64,000 bases of DNA from Arsenophonus sp048493715 (lineage in GTDB: Bacteria > Pseudomonadota > Gammaproteobacteria > Enterobacterales > Enterobacteriaceae): NCBI GenBank assembly GCA_048493715.1, contig JBGDCZ010000010.1, forward strand, positions 1 through 64,000, in the 5' to 3' direction. A model generated the notes under the pieces. It worked only from the letters and a program-made list of their open reading frames with translations, was not told the origin of the DNA and searched no databases. The translations under genes were made by a program, and so were the position numbers. This document shows positions 19,251-29,307 of this stretch, piece by piece (positions within the stretch are counted from its first letter, which is position 1; each line of letters starts with the position of its first letter).

Positions 19251-20054
19251 ATGCATCCAATGCTAACTATTGCTATACGAGCGGCTCGCCAAGCAGGTAA
19301 TTTTATTGCTAAAAGCTATGAAAAACCTGATTCTATCGAAATAAGGGCAAAAGGCCAAAATGATTTCGTGACCAATATTGATAAAAAAGCAGAACAAATT
19401 ACTATTGAAGTCATCCAAAAATCTTATCCTACTCATACCATTATTACTGAAGAAAGTGGCCATATACTTGGCGAAAAAAATGATATTCAGTGGGTTATTG
19501 ATCCCTTGGATGGCACCACCAATTTTACTAAACGCTTACCCCACTTTTCCGTCTCTATCGCGGTGCGTATTAACGGCCGTACAGAAGTCGCCGCAATTTA
19601 TAATCCTATGCTTAACGAGCTATTTACTGCTGTACGTGGGCAAGGAGCACAATTAAACGGTTACCGCCTTCGTCTAAAAAATACTAATGAATTAGATGGA
19701 GCAATTATTGCCACTGGTTTTCCTTTTAAAGCTAAACAACATTCAGCTACTTATATTAATATTGTCAGTAAACTATTTAAAAAATGCGCCGATTTTCGCC
19801 GTACAGGTTCAGCTGCTTTGGACTTAGCTTATGTTGCTGCTGGTCGCGTCGATGCTTTTTTTGAGATTGGCTTAAAACCTTGGGATTTTATGGCCGGAGA
19901 ACTATTAGTGCGCGAAGCAGGCGGAATTGTCACTGACTTTGTTGGTGGCCATAACTATATCTCTTCAGGCAATCTGTTGGTAGGCAGTCCACGTCTAGTG
20001 AAAAAAATGGTGCCAGAAATACAGACTGAGTTAACCGATCTACTAAAATGCTAA
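19251..20054 (+). CDS. suhB: Inositol-1-monophosphatase / Nus factor SuhB
   Basis: SuhB has inositol monophosphatase activity and also works in ribosomal RNA antitermination complexes. Metal-binding motifs are GEESG-like TEESGH (about 67), DPLDGTTNF (about 84) and the C-terminal WDFMAGELLVREAGG. 267 aa, identical in length to E. coli, with the family start MHPML. Intact, and divergent from trmJ. Confidence 0.97.
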   Translation: MHPMLTIAIRAARQAGNFIAKSYEKPDSIEIRAKGQNDFVTNIDKKAEQITIEVIQKSYPTHTIITEESGHILGEKNDIQWVIDPLDGTTNFTKRLPHFSVSIAVRINGRTEVAAIYNPMLNELFTAVRGQGAQLNGYRLRLKNTNELDGAIIATGFPFKAKQHSATYINIVSKLFKKCADFRRTGSAALDLAYVAAGRVDAFFEIGLKPWDFMAGELLVREAGGIVTDFVGGHNYISSGNLLVGSPRLVKKMVPEIQTELTDLLKC

Positions 20055-20230
20055 CAATCACTATTAAATAGTAATTGGCAATGTTTTTCTAACCAATAAA
20101 ATTATGGCGAGTATCTGCTATTTTGACAGCCGCCATAAATTGCTGAAGGCTCAAATCCCACCAGCAAGCCATTATTAACTAATATAACCGACCATAATAT
20201 TTTTCACTAGTTGCTCTTATAGTCGGTGAT

Positions 20231-20511
20231 CTATCTGGCAATTGTTATATTAATATGAACGTCCTGATTAGGATCACCAGACGCTTTAACGGCGTCATCT
20301 GCATAGCTGTTAGCTGAGCTTCCTTTTCATCTTCGGCCCAAACAAACTTATCAAATAAATCCATTTGTTTATTTTGATAACTGTGCCAACCGTAACACAT
20401 ATAGTGCTTATCTTTTTTGTCATTGGCCACAATTACCATCGAAGGGAACAAAATTGAAATCATATAAGTAATTGATAATACTTTTAAACTACGTTTTACC
20501 GGATAATTCAT
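20231..20511 (-). CDS. Small secreted protein of unknown function, possibly frameshifted
   Basis: I do not recognise this gene. From 20511 an 88-codon frame encodes a signal peptide (basic n-region NYPVKRSLK, hydrophobic core, likely cleavage after VIVA) and a short mature part with HYMCYGWHSYQNKQ and WAEDEKEAQ. That frame ends at 20245 in an unlikely hydrophobic tail. In the neighbouring frame ADDAVKASGDPNQDVHINIT continues to a stop at 20231 and looks more natural, so a small indel near 20300 may have changed the end. No SD is obvious. A Fur-like sequence lies about 100 bases upstream. Confidence 0.5.
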
Positions 20512-21066
20512 TTCAACTTCCCAGGGTTTAATAACACCTAATTAGTAGATGAGCTTATTTATTATACGTTTAGTTTAATAATTTAAATTGCAATGATGTA
20601 AATGACAAAACAAATGATAATCACTTCTATAAGATTTTTAATATAATTTTGTAATAATTATATAAAAAAATGATATTAAGTTACAGGATTGTTAAATTAA
20701 TTTTCCAGTAGCAACAATAGATAGCGATTGATAAGCCATGACGTCAATATAGTTAATTTTTATGTTTAAAATAATTTATCCGCTAGCCAAAGTAATTTGT
20801 ATAATATGCTGTTTAGCTAACAAACTCTTTATGCCAACGTAGCTGGCATGATTTAATTAATAATCTGTTAGTTATTAAACTGATGAGTAATTATGATGTT
20901 AAGAGAATATGAAATTACTATTTGATAACCAAGGAGTATTTTAATGATTGTCGAGATGGTTAAGTTTTAATATAAAAATTTTTATCTACCTAGTCGGTTA
21001 ATATTTATCTGTTATCCAATTTAATCACACAAATTTAACTTACTTGTTCGTCTACCCTGTCTAACT
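20512..21066. other. Non-coding stretch with a Fur-like sequence
   Basis: About 555 AT-rich bases between the small secreted protein and the hcaT remnant, where E. coli has genes such as csiE. At 20610-20628 ATGATAATCA matches the core of the Fur box, with about 12 of 19 consensus positions overall. Near 20930 AAGGAG is followed by an 8-codon frame (plus strand, start 20944) that looks like a decapitated gene start. I recognise nothing else. Confidence 0.5.
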
Positions 21067-22203
21067 TTAATTAGGTAGCTTTTCCCTCGGTCGAATAAAT
21101 AGCGCTGGAATGGCAATCAATACCATTAACTAAAAAGCCCAGTTATGGTGAAAAGGTAAGTGTTCATAAACAAAACCCACTATAATTGTCACTACCGCTA
21201 AACCGCCACCTAGCCCTAACGACGAATAAAATGCTTGTAGACGAATGAATTCGCTGTCGCTACGTGCACTAATAAAACGCATTGCCGCCAGATAACAAAC
21301 AGTAAAAGTGCTACTATGTAAAAGTTGGCTAACTATCAGTACCGGTAAAGCGGTAAAACTAGCCATTAATCCCCAACGAATGATAGCGCAACTAGCTGAT
21401 AACAATAATAACCCACTCGCCTGCCAATGGCGAAAAACAGCATAGCTAAAAATAAACATAATAACTTCAGCAACAATACTTAAAGCCCATAACAGGCCGA
21501 TAATAGCATCGGAATAACCCACTTCTTTCCAATAAAGTGAAGAAAAGCCATAATAAACTGCATGAGAACCCTGCAATAAAGTAATGCACAATAAAAAACG
21601 CCAGGCCGAACGATCCGCCAATAACTGTTGCAAAGATATATTGGAATTAGAGAGCTGGTGAGCAGCGGCATTTGGCATAACAGTAGGTTGCAATAACATC
21701 GTAAGTAGCATAATAATTATGCTAATAAGTAATGCATAGATAATTATTTTATGTCCCCAACTATCGGCTAAATAACCGACTAAAGAAGAACTAACAATAA
21801 ACGCAATAGAGCCCCAAACTCTCACTTTGCCATAATCAAATATTAACTGTTTTTACCAAGTAACAGCTAATGCATCGGTTAAAGGTATCATTGGTGAAAA
21901 AAAGAGATTAAAACCCAACATGATAAATAATAACCATAACCACTGTGAACTGACTGCAAATCCAAAAGCAAAGATCAGTGCTATCATCGCCAAAAAACGC
22001 AAAATGGGAATTAAGTAACCGGCTTCTTTCACTATTGGGGTGATCATTAAAGAACCCGTAAAACGCGCTATAAGACCGGCGGCTAAATAAGATACCAATC
22101 ATATCAGCCTCAAGCCCTTCACTATTTAACCAAATTGCAATAATAGGGCAAAAAAATAGCTGAAGTAATCTAACGCCAGCCAATGCGTCGATGGAATAAT
22201 CAT
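21067..22203 (-). pseudogene. hcaT: Broken MFS transporter related to HcaT
   Basis: HcaT is a putative 3-phenylpropionate / nucleoside-type MFS transporter near suhB in E. coli. The start matches the family (MIIPSTHWLALDYFSYFF at 22203). Two frameshifts follow before the block AAGLIARFTGSLMI. Then come a TAA at 21853-21855 at a Gln position (family TWQKQ), a long clean stretch of helices (VRVWGSIAFIVSSSLVGYLAD and on) and a TAG at 21130-21132 where the family has Trp. The C-terminus (ALFIRPREKLPN) ends at 21067. Four or more lesions make it dead. Confidence 0.93.
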
Positions 22204-22228
22204 TATTTATACCCATTTACTAATCAAT

Positions 22229-22266
22229 GTAAAAAGCCCGCTTAAGTTAACAACTAAGACGGGCTT
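22229..22266 (-). terminator. Rho-independent terminator of glyA
   Basis: On the minus strand AAGCCCG...CGGGCTT forms a stem extended by TTA/TAA pairing and is followed by TTTTT. It lies 27 bases after the glyA stop. Confidence 0.85.
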
Positions 22267-22292
22267 AAACGGATAACTAAATTTTAACTAAC

Positions 22293-23546
22293 TTATGCAT
22301 AAACAGGAAATTTCTGACAAATCGACAATACTTTTTGTTTTACATTTTGGATCACGCTTTCATCATCAATCCTATCCAAAATATCACATATCCAGTTTGC
22401 CAATTCAGCCGCATCTTTTTCTTTAAAGCCACGGCGGGTAATGGCAGGAGAACCAATACGAATACCTGAAGTGACAAACGGGCTTTTCGGATCATTCGGC
22501 ACACTATTTTTATTCACGGTAATATTGGCACGACCCAGCGCAGCATCTGCCGCTTTACCAGTGATCGATTTATCCACTAAATCTAATAAAAATAAATGGT
22601 TCTCGGTACCACCAGAGACCACCTTGTAACCGCGTTTAATAAAAACCTCAACCATCGTTTTAGCATTTTTAGCAACTTGTTGTTGATAGATTTTAAATTC
22701 AGGCTCCATCGCTTCTTTAAGTGCCACAGCTTTACCAGCAATAACATGCATTAAGGGGCCACCCTGTGCGCCTGGGAATACAGCGGAATTGAGTTTTTTA
22801 TAGAACTCCTTATCACCACCCTTAGCCAAAATTAAACCACCGCGAGGGCCGGCTAATGTTTTGTGGGTAGTTGTGGTCACGACATGGGCATGAGGCACAG
22901 GATTAGGATAAACACCGGCAGAGATCAAACCTGCAACATGTGCCATATCAACAAATAAATAAGCACCAATACTATCCGCAATTTGACGTATTTTAGCCCA
23001 GTCTACAACGCCTGAGTAAGCAGAAAAGCCACCAATAATCATTTTAGGTTGATATTTTTGTGCCTGAGTCTCAATATCGTCGTAATCAATTTTACCATTT
23101 TCATCAATACCATAAGGAACGATATTATAAAGCTTCCCAGAAAAATTGACTGGGGAACCATGGGTTAAATGACCACCATGCGCCAAATTCATCCCTAATA
23201 CCGTATCACCCGGTTGCAATAAAGCCATATAAACCGCAGCATTAGCTTGCGAACCTGAATGTGGCTGAACGTTAGCAAAATCTGCATCAAATAATGTTTT
23301 CGCGCGCTCAATCGCTAGTTGTTCAACAATATCAACATATTCACAACCACCATAATAACGCTTGCCCGGATAACCTTCGGCGTATTTATTAGTAAGCTGA
23401 GAACCTTGAGCTTGCATAACTCTTGGACTGGTATAATTTTCTGAAGCGATTAATTCAATATGCTCTTCCTGACGCTTAACTTCATTTTCCATCGCCTGCC
23501 ATAGTTCTTGGTCATAATCTGCAATACTCATTTCACGCTTTAACAT
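22293..23546 (-). CDS. glyA: Serine hydroxymethyltransferase
   Basis: PLP enzyme that converts serine and tetrahydrofolate to glycine and methylene-THF, a main source of one-carbon units. The PLP lysine lies in VTTTTHKTLAGPRGG (about 229). Other clear segments are NKYAEGYPGKRYYGG and the C-terminal GIRIGSPAITRRGFKE. 417 aa, as in E. coli. It is divergent from hmp, with a PurR-type operator in the shared region, linking it to purine control together with purL. Confidence 0.98.
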   Translation of the reverse strand: MLKREMSIADYDQELWQAMENEVKRQEEHIELIASENYTSPRVMQAQGSQLTNKYAEGYPGKRYYGGCEYVDIVEQLAIERAKTLFDADFANVQPHSGSQANAAVYMALLQPGDTVLGMNLAHGGHLTHGSPVNFSGKLYNIVPYGIDENGKIDYDDIETQAQKYQPKMIIGGFSAYSGVVDWAKIRQIADSIGAYLFVDMAHVAGLISAGVYPNPVPHAHVVTTTTHKTLAGPRGGLILAKGGDKEFYKKLNSAVFPGAQGGPLMHVIAGKAVALKEAMEPEFKIYQQQVAKNAKTMVEVFIKRGYKVVSGGTENHLFLLDLVDKSITGKAADAALGRANITVNKNSVPNDPKSPFVTSGIRIGSPAITRRGFKEKDAAELANWICDILDRIDDESVIQNVKQKVLSICQKFPVYA

Positions 23547-23650
23547 TTACTTCTCCTGACTCAGCCACATTTTAAATCGCTATTCAACTAAATAAATACC
23601 ACACAGTGTAAACTCTTTTGGCTGACTGAGATAGCCTCAATATAAAAATT

Positions 23651-23666
23651 ACGCAAACGATTGCTA
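23651..23666 (-). promoter_or_regulatory. PurR operator for glyA
   Basis: On the minus strand TAGCAATCGTTTGCGT matches 13 of 16 positions of the PurR consensus ACGCAAACGTTTGCGT, with a perfect right half. It lies about 105 bases upstream of glyA, where E. coli glyA has a similar PurR box. Confidence 0.75.
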
Positions 23667-23768
23667 TATACCTATTATCGTTCAATAGCGATTTTATCGA
23701 TAACAAAAATCCGCTAACTCAATCTCATTTTTACAATTAATAGTTTACTTTTAACAGGAAACAATTTT

Positions 23769-23791
23769 AAGTTGCATTCAAAGTACAACTT
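23769..23791 (+). promoter_or_regulatory. NsrR operator upstream of dead hmp
   Basis: AAGTTGCATTC-A-AAGTACAACTT is an 11-1-11 imperfect inverted repeat that agrees with about 18 of 22 informative positions of the NsrR consensus (AAGATGyATTT-n-AAATrCATCTT). It ends about 30 bases before the hmp start, the usual position for NO-responsive repression of hmp. Confidence 0.75.
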
Positions 23792-23820
23792 AAAGACCTT
23801 GGCTAAAATTTGAAATTTAT

Positions 23821-25008
23821 ATGATTGACTCAAACTATCGTGACCGTCAAATCAACTATTCCTCTCATTGTCTCCACCGGCCCCAAATTAACTGCTCATT
23901 TTTATCAACGTATGTTTCAGCATGACCATGAATTAAAAGATATTTTCAACATGAGTCACCAGACTAACGGTGAACAAAGAGAAGCTTTATTTAATGCCAT
24001 CTGTGCCTATGCAACCAATATTGACAATGTTTCTGCCTTACTACCGGCCGTGGAAAAAATCGCTCAAAAACATGCTAGTTTGAATATAAAACCTGAACAT
24101 TATCTGATTGTGGGTGAACATCTTTTAAATACCATTGATGAGCTGTTTCAAACAGGAAAAGAAATTATAATTGCCTGGACTAAAGCTTTTCGTGTGCTAG
24201 CCGATATCTTTATTAACCGCGAAGAGCAGATCTAATAAAAATAATGAACAGTGTACCGGAGGTTGGCGTGGTTTACGTCACTTCAAAGTGGCTAAAAAGA
24301 TCCCTCGTAGCGAAACCATCACCAGTTTTCAATTTATTCCAGAAGATGGTAAAGAGGTTGTAGATTTTTTACCTGTACAATATTTAACCATTTATTTACA
24401 GGATAATGAAAAACTAACTAATCAACAAATTCGGCAATACTCATTAACCAATGTGCCCAATGGCAAAAGTTATTGTATTGTCGTAAAATGTAAAGAAAAA
24501 GGAATTGTTTGCAATTATCTCCACAATAATATAAAAGAAGGTTATATCGTCAAACTGACGCCCCCTGCGGTGATTTTTTTTACCGTTAATGCCGATACAC
24601 CAGTAACCCTAATCTCAGCCGGTGTCGGCTTAACGCCGATGATAAGCATGTTGGAAAAGCTACTTCAGCAGCAATATCAAGCACCACTGAATTGGCTCCA
24701 TGCAACAGAACATAGTGGACCTCGTGCTTTTGCTGAGGGATAAATTAACCGACTTTAGCCATGCTTTCAGTGCTGTTTGGTACAACGATCCACGCGAGCA
24801 AGACACGCAACAGTATCAATACCAAGGATTAATGGAGCTGGCCAAAGTAAAGGAGCAACTTGATATTAAAAATATGCATTATTACTTATGTGGTCCTGTC
24901 AACTTTATGCAATTTATTGCCAGACAGTTGCTTACCTTGGGTGTAACAACTAGTTACATCCAATGTGAGTGTTTTGGGCCACATAAAGTTATCGAGGGAA
25001 ATGCATAA
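23821..25008 (+). pseudogene. hmp: Broken flavohemoglobin (NO dioxygenase)
   Basis: Hmp oxidises nitric oxide to nitrate using a globin, an FAD and an NAD domain. The globin part (23825-24235) is clean, with HFYQRMF and the proximal His in KIAQKHASL. One extra base after the ATG at 23821 puts the start codon out of frame; translation would need a TTG at 23825. After REEQI a stop and frameshift precede the FAD domain (24288-24743, QIRQYSLTN, LISAGVGLTPM). Another frameshift leads into the NAD domain (24700-25008, YYLCGPVNFMQF, ECFGPHKV). All three domains remain but in three frames. Confidence 0.94.
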
Positions 25009-25119
25009 CAACAACCAAAACCATTACTAATACCAGATAAGTGGTAACAGGTGGGACAGAAAGTTACAGATTCCATATCAACTCCTTTGTAATTTTCGAC
25101 CATCTGTTACCCTCACAAG

Positions 25120-25458
25120 TCAGATAGCCGCTTCATCTTGCTCGCCGGTTCGAATACGGATCACATGAGCAATATCATAAACAAAAATTTTACCATCACC
25201 AATTTTTCCCGTTTGCGCCGTCTGTGTTATTGTCTCGACACAACTGTCAACAATATCGTCCGGAACAACAATTTCGATTTTTACCTTAGGCAAAAAATCG
25301 ACCATATATTCTGCGCCGCGATAAAGTTCGGTATGACCTTTTTGGCGCCCAAACCCTTTTACTTCCGTAACTGTCATGCCGGTTATACCAACATCAGCTA
25401 AAGCCTCTCTTACATCATCCAACTTGAAAGGTTTGATAATTGCATCAATTTTTTTCAT
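25120..25458 (-). CDS. glnB: Nitrogen regulatory protein P-II
   Basis: PII trimer that senses 2-oxoglutarate and ATP/ADP and signals nitrogen status through uridylylation. The T-loop tyrosine lies in TELYRGAEYMVDF (Tyr51), and the B-loop in TGKIGDGKIFV. 112 aa from the ATG at 25458, as in E. coli; an additional ATG lies one codon upstream. It follows nadE by 15 bases, so the two are probably co-transcribed. Confidence 0.97.
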   Translation of the reverse strand: MKKIDAIIKPFKLDDVREALADVGITGMTVTEVKGFGRQKGHTELYRGAEYMVDFLPKVKIEIVVPDDIVDSCVETITQTAQTGKIGDGKIFVYDIAHVIRIRTGEQDEAAI

Positions 25459-25473
25459 CAAGTTATCCTATTA

Positions 25474-27102
25474 TCACCAGTTTTTACGACCAAAGCCTGA
25501 CGTAACTGGGTAACGTCTGTCTTTATTGAAATTCCGAACTGTAACCCGTGGACCGAGCGGTGCTTGACGTCGTTTATATTCATTAATATCAACTAGTTTG
25601 ATCACCTTACGTACCGTTGCTTCATCAAAGCCTGCTGTGACTAATTCACTGACCGATTTATCCTGTTCAACATAACCTTCAAGGATCGCATCCAGTACAT
25701 TATAAGGGGGTAAACTATCCTGATCGAGCTGCCCTGGCGCTAATTCGGCCGAAGGCGGCCGCTCAAGCACTCGCTGTGGGATCACAGGTGAAATCGTATT
25801 ACGATATTTTGCCAACTCAAAAACTAACGTCTTCGGTACATCTTTAAGCACCGCAAAACCGCCGGCCATATCCCCATAAAGGGTAGTATAACTCACAGCA
25901 GATTCACTCTTGTTACTGGTGGTTAATACTAAACGTCCACTTTTATTCGATATTGCCATCAAAATAATAGCTCGACAGCGCGCCTGCAAATTTTCTTCGG
26001 TTATATCTCTATCCGTATCTGCAAATAACGGTAATGGTGATAAACCGGCCATAAAGGCATCATACATAGCTTCAATCGATACTATCACAAATTCAATATC
26101 TAACAATGCTGCCTGTTCTCTGGCATCGTGGATGCTCATCTCAGCCGTATATTTAAAAGGCATCATTACTGCCTGAACTTTATCTTTTCCCAACGCATCT
26201 ACTGCAATTGCCAGCGTTAATGCAGAATCGATTCCGCCAGAAAGCCCCAAAACAACACCAGAAAAGCCATTCTTATTAATATAGTCACGAGTTGCCATGA
26301 CTAAAGCTTCATAAACCTGAGCGGTGGATGATAAAGTTTTTGCTAAATTAGCCACTGGCAGCGGCTGACAATCATTAAATTTACACTGTACTACTTGCTC
26401 AGCAAACTGAGCCAAATAATGAGTTACCTCACCCTGGTCATTAAATACTTTTGAGCCACCATCAAATATGAGCTCATCTTGCCCACCAACCTGATTTAAA
26501 TAGACAATTGGCAAGTGGGTTCTTTGACTATGAGATTTCAATAATGCTGCACGGATATAGGGTTTTTCACGATTATAAGGTGAAGCATTAATGATAATCA
26601 GGAGATCAGCCCCTTCAGCGTTAATTGCATCAACTGGCTCATCACACCAAACATCTTCACAAATTAAAAAACCTAGCTTATAACCTTTAAAAAATAATAC
26701 ACAGGTTTCGTGACCAGAATGAAAATAGCGCTTCTCATCAAAAACCCCATAATTAGGCAATTGTTGTTTAAAATAACGCACTACTATTTGACCTTGCCAG
26801 AAAAATGACAATGCATTATAACATTTTCCATTTTGCTGCCATGGATGACCAACAACAATTGCTATGGTGTAACTAGCGTCTTTCAGGCGATCAAGCTGCT
26901 TAGTACAGCGTTGGTAAAAATCTTGGCGAAAAAGTAAATCTTCTGGCGGATAGCCGGTTAAAGCCAATTCAGAAAACAGAATAAGATCAGCACCCTGTTG
27001 CTGTTGAGCCTTAGCTTGCTGCAACATGCGTTCACAGTTGCCTTCAATATCACCTACCAGCCAATTTAATTGAGCCAGTGCAATATTCAGCGTTCGGTTC
27101 AT
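25474..27102 (-). CDS. nadE: Glutamine-dependent NAD+ synthetase (two-domain NadE)
   Basis: Converts nicotinate adenine dinucleotide to NAD+ with ammonia from glutamine. The N-terminal nitrilase-type glutaminase domain (about 1-260) has the catalytic Glu in LFSELALTGYPPEDLL, the Lys near FDEKRYF and the Cys in FLICEDVWCD. The C-terminal synthetase has the PP-loop LGLSGGIDSALTLAIA (about 285). It is 542 aa, unlike the short ammonia-dependent NadE of E. coli. The location between glnB and glrR is that of Yersinia- and Photorhabdus-type genomes. With nadB and nadK intact nearby, NAD synthesis appears retained. Confidence 0.97.
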   Translation of the reverse strand: MNRTLNIALAQLNWLVGDIEGNCERMLQQAKAQQQQGADLILFSELALTGYPPEDLLFRQDFYQRCTKQLDRLKDASYTIAIVVGHPWQQNGKCYNALSFFWQGQIVVRYFKQQLPNYGVFDEKRYFHSGHETCVLFFKGYKLGFLICEDVWCDEPVDAINAEGADLLIIINASPYNREKPYIRAALLKSHSQRTHLPIVYLNQVGGQDELIFDGGSKVFNDQGEVTHYLAQFAEQVVQCKFNDCQPLPVANLAKTLSSTAQVYEALVMATRDYINKNGFSGVVLGLSGGIDSALTLAIAVDALGKDKVQAVMMPFKYTAEMSIHDAREQAALLDIEFVIVSIEAMYDAFMAGLSPLPLFADTDRDITEENLQARCRAIILMAISNKSGRLVLTTSNKSESAVSYTTLYGDMAGGFAVLKDVPKTLVFELAKYRNTISPVIPQRVLERPPSAELAPGQLDQDSLPPYNVLDAILEGYVEQDKSVSELVTAGFDEATVRKVIKLVDINEYKRRQAPLGPRVTVRNFNKDRRYPVTSGFGRKNW

Positions 27103-27130
27103 AGAACTGCATTCTCCAGACTAATAAAAA

Positions 27131-28468
27131 TTATTCTTTAAAATCATTAGCATCCAGTTCATGTCTGGCTAATAACTTATAAAACTCAGTTCGATTGCGA
27201 CCAGCCATACGAGCTGCTTGGGTAACATTACCTTTGGTCATTTGTAACAATTTGCGTAAATAATTAAGCTCAAATTGATTGCGTGCTTCAACAAAAGTAG
27301 GTAGTGCAGTATTCTCGCCTTGTAGTGCTTGAATGACTAATGCTTCACTAATAACCGGGGCCGTTGTTAATGCAACGCACTGCTCTATAACATTTACTAA
27401 TTGCCTTACATTACCCGGCCAACTAGCCGCCATTAAACATTTCATTGCATCCTTTGATAGACTACGCACAAAAGGTTTATGACGTTTTATTGATTCCCTT
27501 AACAAATGATTGGCTAATAAAGGAATATCCTCTGAACGCTCATTCAGAGTGGGAATTTTGATATTTACCACGTTCAAACGATAATAGAGATCTTCGCGAA
27601 ATTCATTTTTTTCCATTGCCTTTGGTAAATCGTGATGGGTTGCTGAAATAATTCGAACATCAATATCCAAATCACGGTTACTACCTAAAGGACGCACTTT
27701 ACGTTCTTGCAAAACCCGTAATAGTTTTACCTGCAGTGACAACGGCATATCACCTATTTCATCAAGAAATAATGTCCCACCTTGTGCTGCCAAAAACAAA
27801 CCTTCACGATGAGTAACCGCCCCGGTAAAAGCTCCCTTAGCATGACCAAAAAGCTCAGATTCTAAAAGCTGCTCTGGTAAAGCACCACAGTTAATCGCAA
27901 TAAAAGGCTTTTTAGCTCTGGGACTCGCACGATGAATTGCTCGTGCTAACACTTCTTTACCAGTACCACTTTGCCCATTTATCAATACACTAACATCAGA
28001 CTGCGCGACCATACGTGCCTGTTCTAATAGACGAAGCATAATTGGGCTGCGGGTGACAATTTCCTCACTCCAATTCTTGTCAGAAACAGAAATTGACATA
28101 GCCAAAACTTCACCAATTGCTTTATAAAGAGCATCACGATCAACAGGTTTGGTGAGAAAACTCGCTACTCCTCTTTGTGTTGCAGCTACCGCATCCGGAA
28201 TTGAGCCATGAGCAGTTAAAATAATCACCGGCATACCTGGCTGTTGTTTCTGTATCTTAGCGAAAAGCGCCATGCCATCCATTTCATCCATGCGCAAATC
28301 GCTAATAACCAGATCAATCTTATCTTTTGCTAAAATTTTTAGCGCATCAACACCATTTTCTGCGGTAATAACTTTAAATCCTTCACTAGTTAGGCGCATA
28401 CCCAATAATTTCAGCAGACCGGGATCATCATCCACTAAAAGTAGGTTTACTGATTTATGCACTGTCAT
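27131..28468 (-). CDS. glrR: Sigma54-dependent response regulator GlrR (QseF)
   Basis: Response regulator of the GlrK/GlrR system, which activates sigma54 transcription of the glmY small RNA. The receiver domain contains DDD (about 17-19) and phospho-acceptor Asp in LVISDLRMDEMDG. The AAA+ domain has the Walker A GQSGTGKEVLAR, the sigma54 loop GAFTGA and the Walker B GTLFLDEIGD. A Fis-type helix-turn-helix ends the protein (VTQAARMAGRNRTEFYKLL). 445 aa. It overlaps qseG by 4 bases, so translation is probably coupled. Confidence 0.97.
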   Translation of the reverse strand: MTVHKSVNLLLVDDDPGLLKLLGMRLTSEGFKVITAENGVDALKILAKDKIDLVISDLRMDEMDGMALFAKIQKQQPGMPVIILTAHGSIPDAVAATQRGVASFLTKPVDRDALYKAIGEVLAMSISVSDKNWSEEIVTRSPIMLRLLEQARMVAQSDVSVLINGQSGTGKEVLARAIHRASPRAKKPFIAINCGALPEQLLESELFGHAKGAFTGAVTHREGLFLAAQGGTLFLDEIGDMPLSLQVKLLRVLQERKVRPLGSNRDLDIDVRIISATHHDLPKAMEKNEFREDLYYRLNVVNIKIPTLNERSEDIPLLANHLLRESIKRHKPFVRSLSKDAMKCLMAASWPGNVRQLVNVIEQCVALTTAPVISEALVIQALQGENTALPTFVEARNQFELNYLRKLLQMTKGNVTQAARMAGRNRTEFYKLLARHELDANDFKE

Positions 28469-29307
28469 TGGAGATTTTCTCCACTTTTGTAAACCTGATG
28501 AGACTCTTCAGCTACACCTGTCGTTTTTGACTCTGCGCTATTTAGGGTGGAATTGGCACTACTTTTATCTATTTTTGCATTGGAAACAGCTTGTTCCTGC
28601 TTACGTGAAGAAAGTTGCCGTTCAATATCGGTCAGATTTTCCAACTTGCGTGAGACAACATTTAATTCATAAGTTAGATGAGCATTTTGTTCTACTAAAC
28701 GATCAAGTTTATTATCGCTTTCTTGCTGTAAACGTAAATATTTTGCATTTGCTTCTTCATTATTAATAATCTGTATTTGGCTTTCACTCCATAATTCCAA
28801 TAATGGCCGAACAGGAGAAGGAAACTGCAAACTATATATATTTAGATCATCAATCATTTTACGCCGGGCAACGGTTGTTGGTTCAGCAACATCGAGTAAA
28901 ATACTATGACGAAAAACGTTCTCCCAATTAATTAACTGGATCGTTTTAGCCATGATAAGGGCTTGCTCTTTATTCAATCGATTAGCGCAATCTATCATTC
29001 GCAACCAGTAAAGCGGATTATCTGCAGCATTGGCACTATCTATATTCCATATTTTTTCACAACTTACATAGCGGTAATCCGTTATACGTTCTTCTATTGG
29101 TACAGATTCATTTATCATATCCAGGGGTAATGGATGGTGAGATTTACTACAAGCTATTAATAAAAAGGGCAAAAAAAGTGCTGCTAATTTTATTTTCCAT
29201 TTAATGGAAAAATATTCCCCACAGTTTGGCCTCGCAAATGCAATATAGCATGTTTTCCGCATCATTCCTGCGGGTATTGGGGTGTTGTAATTAGACCAAT
29301 TTGGCAT
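28465..29307 (-). CDS. qseG: QseG outer-membrane lipoprotein
   Basis: Lipoprotein that interacts with the sensor kinase GlrK/QseE. A hydrophobic segment with lipobox LLIAC (KLAALFLPFLLIACSKS) lies about 40 residues in from the ATG at 29307, which overlaps the glrK stop (TAATG). Family text follows: NPLYWLRMIDCANRL, VRPLLELW, and near the end RKLENLTDIERQLSSRKQE in a coiled coil. The long leader before the signal is odd; an internal start (ATG at 29265 or 29262) is possible but still leaves a long n-region. The reading frame is intact at 280 codons. Confidence 0.88.
   Translation of the reverse strand: MPNWSNYNTPIPAGMMRKTCYIAFARPNCGEYFSIKWKIKLAALFLPFLLIACSKSHHPLPLDMINESVPIEERITDYRYVSCEKIWNIDSANAADNPLYWLRMIDCANRLNKEQALIMAKTIQLINWENVFRHSILLDVAEPTTVARRKMIDDLNIYSLQFPSPVRPLLELWSESQIQIINNEEANAKYLRLQQESDNKLDRLVEQNAHLTYELNVVSRKLENLTDIERQLSSRKQEQAVSNAKIDKSSANSTLNSAESKTTGVAEESHQVYKSGENLQ

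Noticed and set aside
20926..20970. Mini-gene MIVEMVKF after AAGGAG
   Set aside because: It has eight codons only, with no conserved context visible; probably the head of a deleted gene.
23821..23860. ATG at 23821 as a working hmp start
   Set aside because: It reads MIDSNYR and is out of frame with the globin domain, which needs the frame four bases later.
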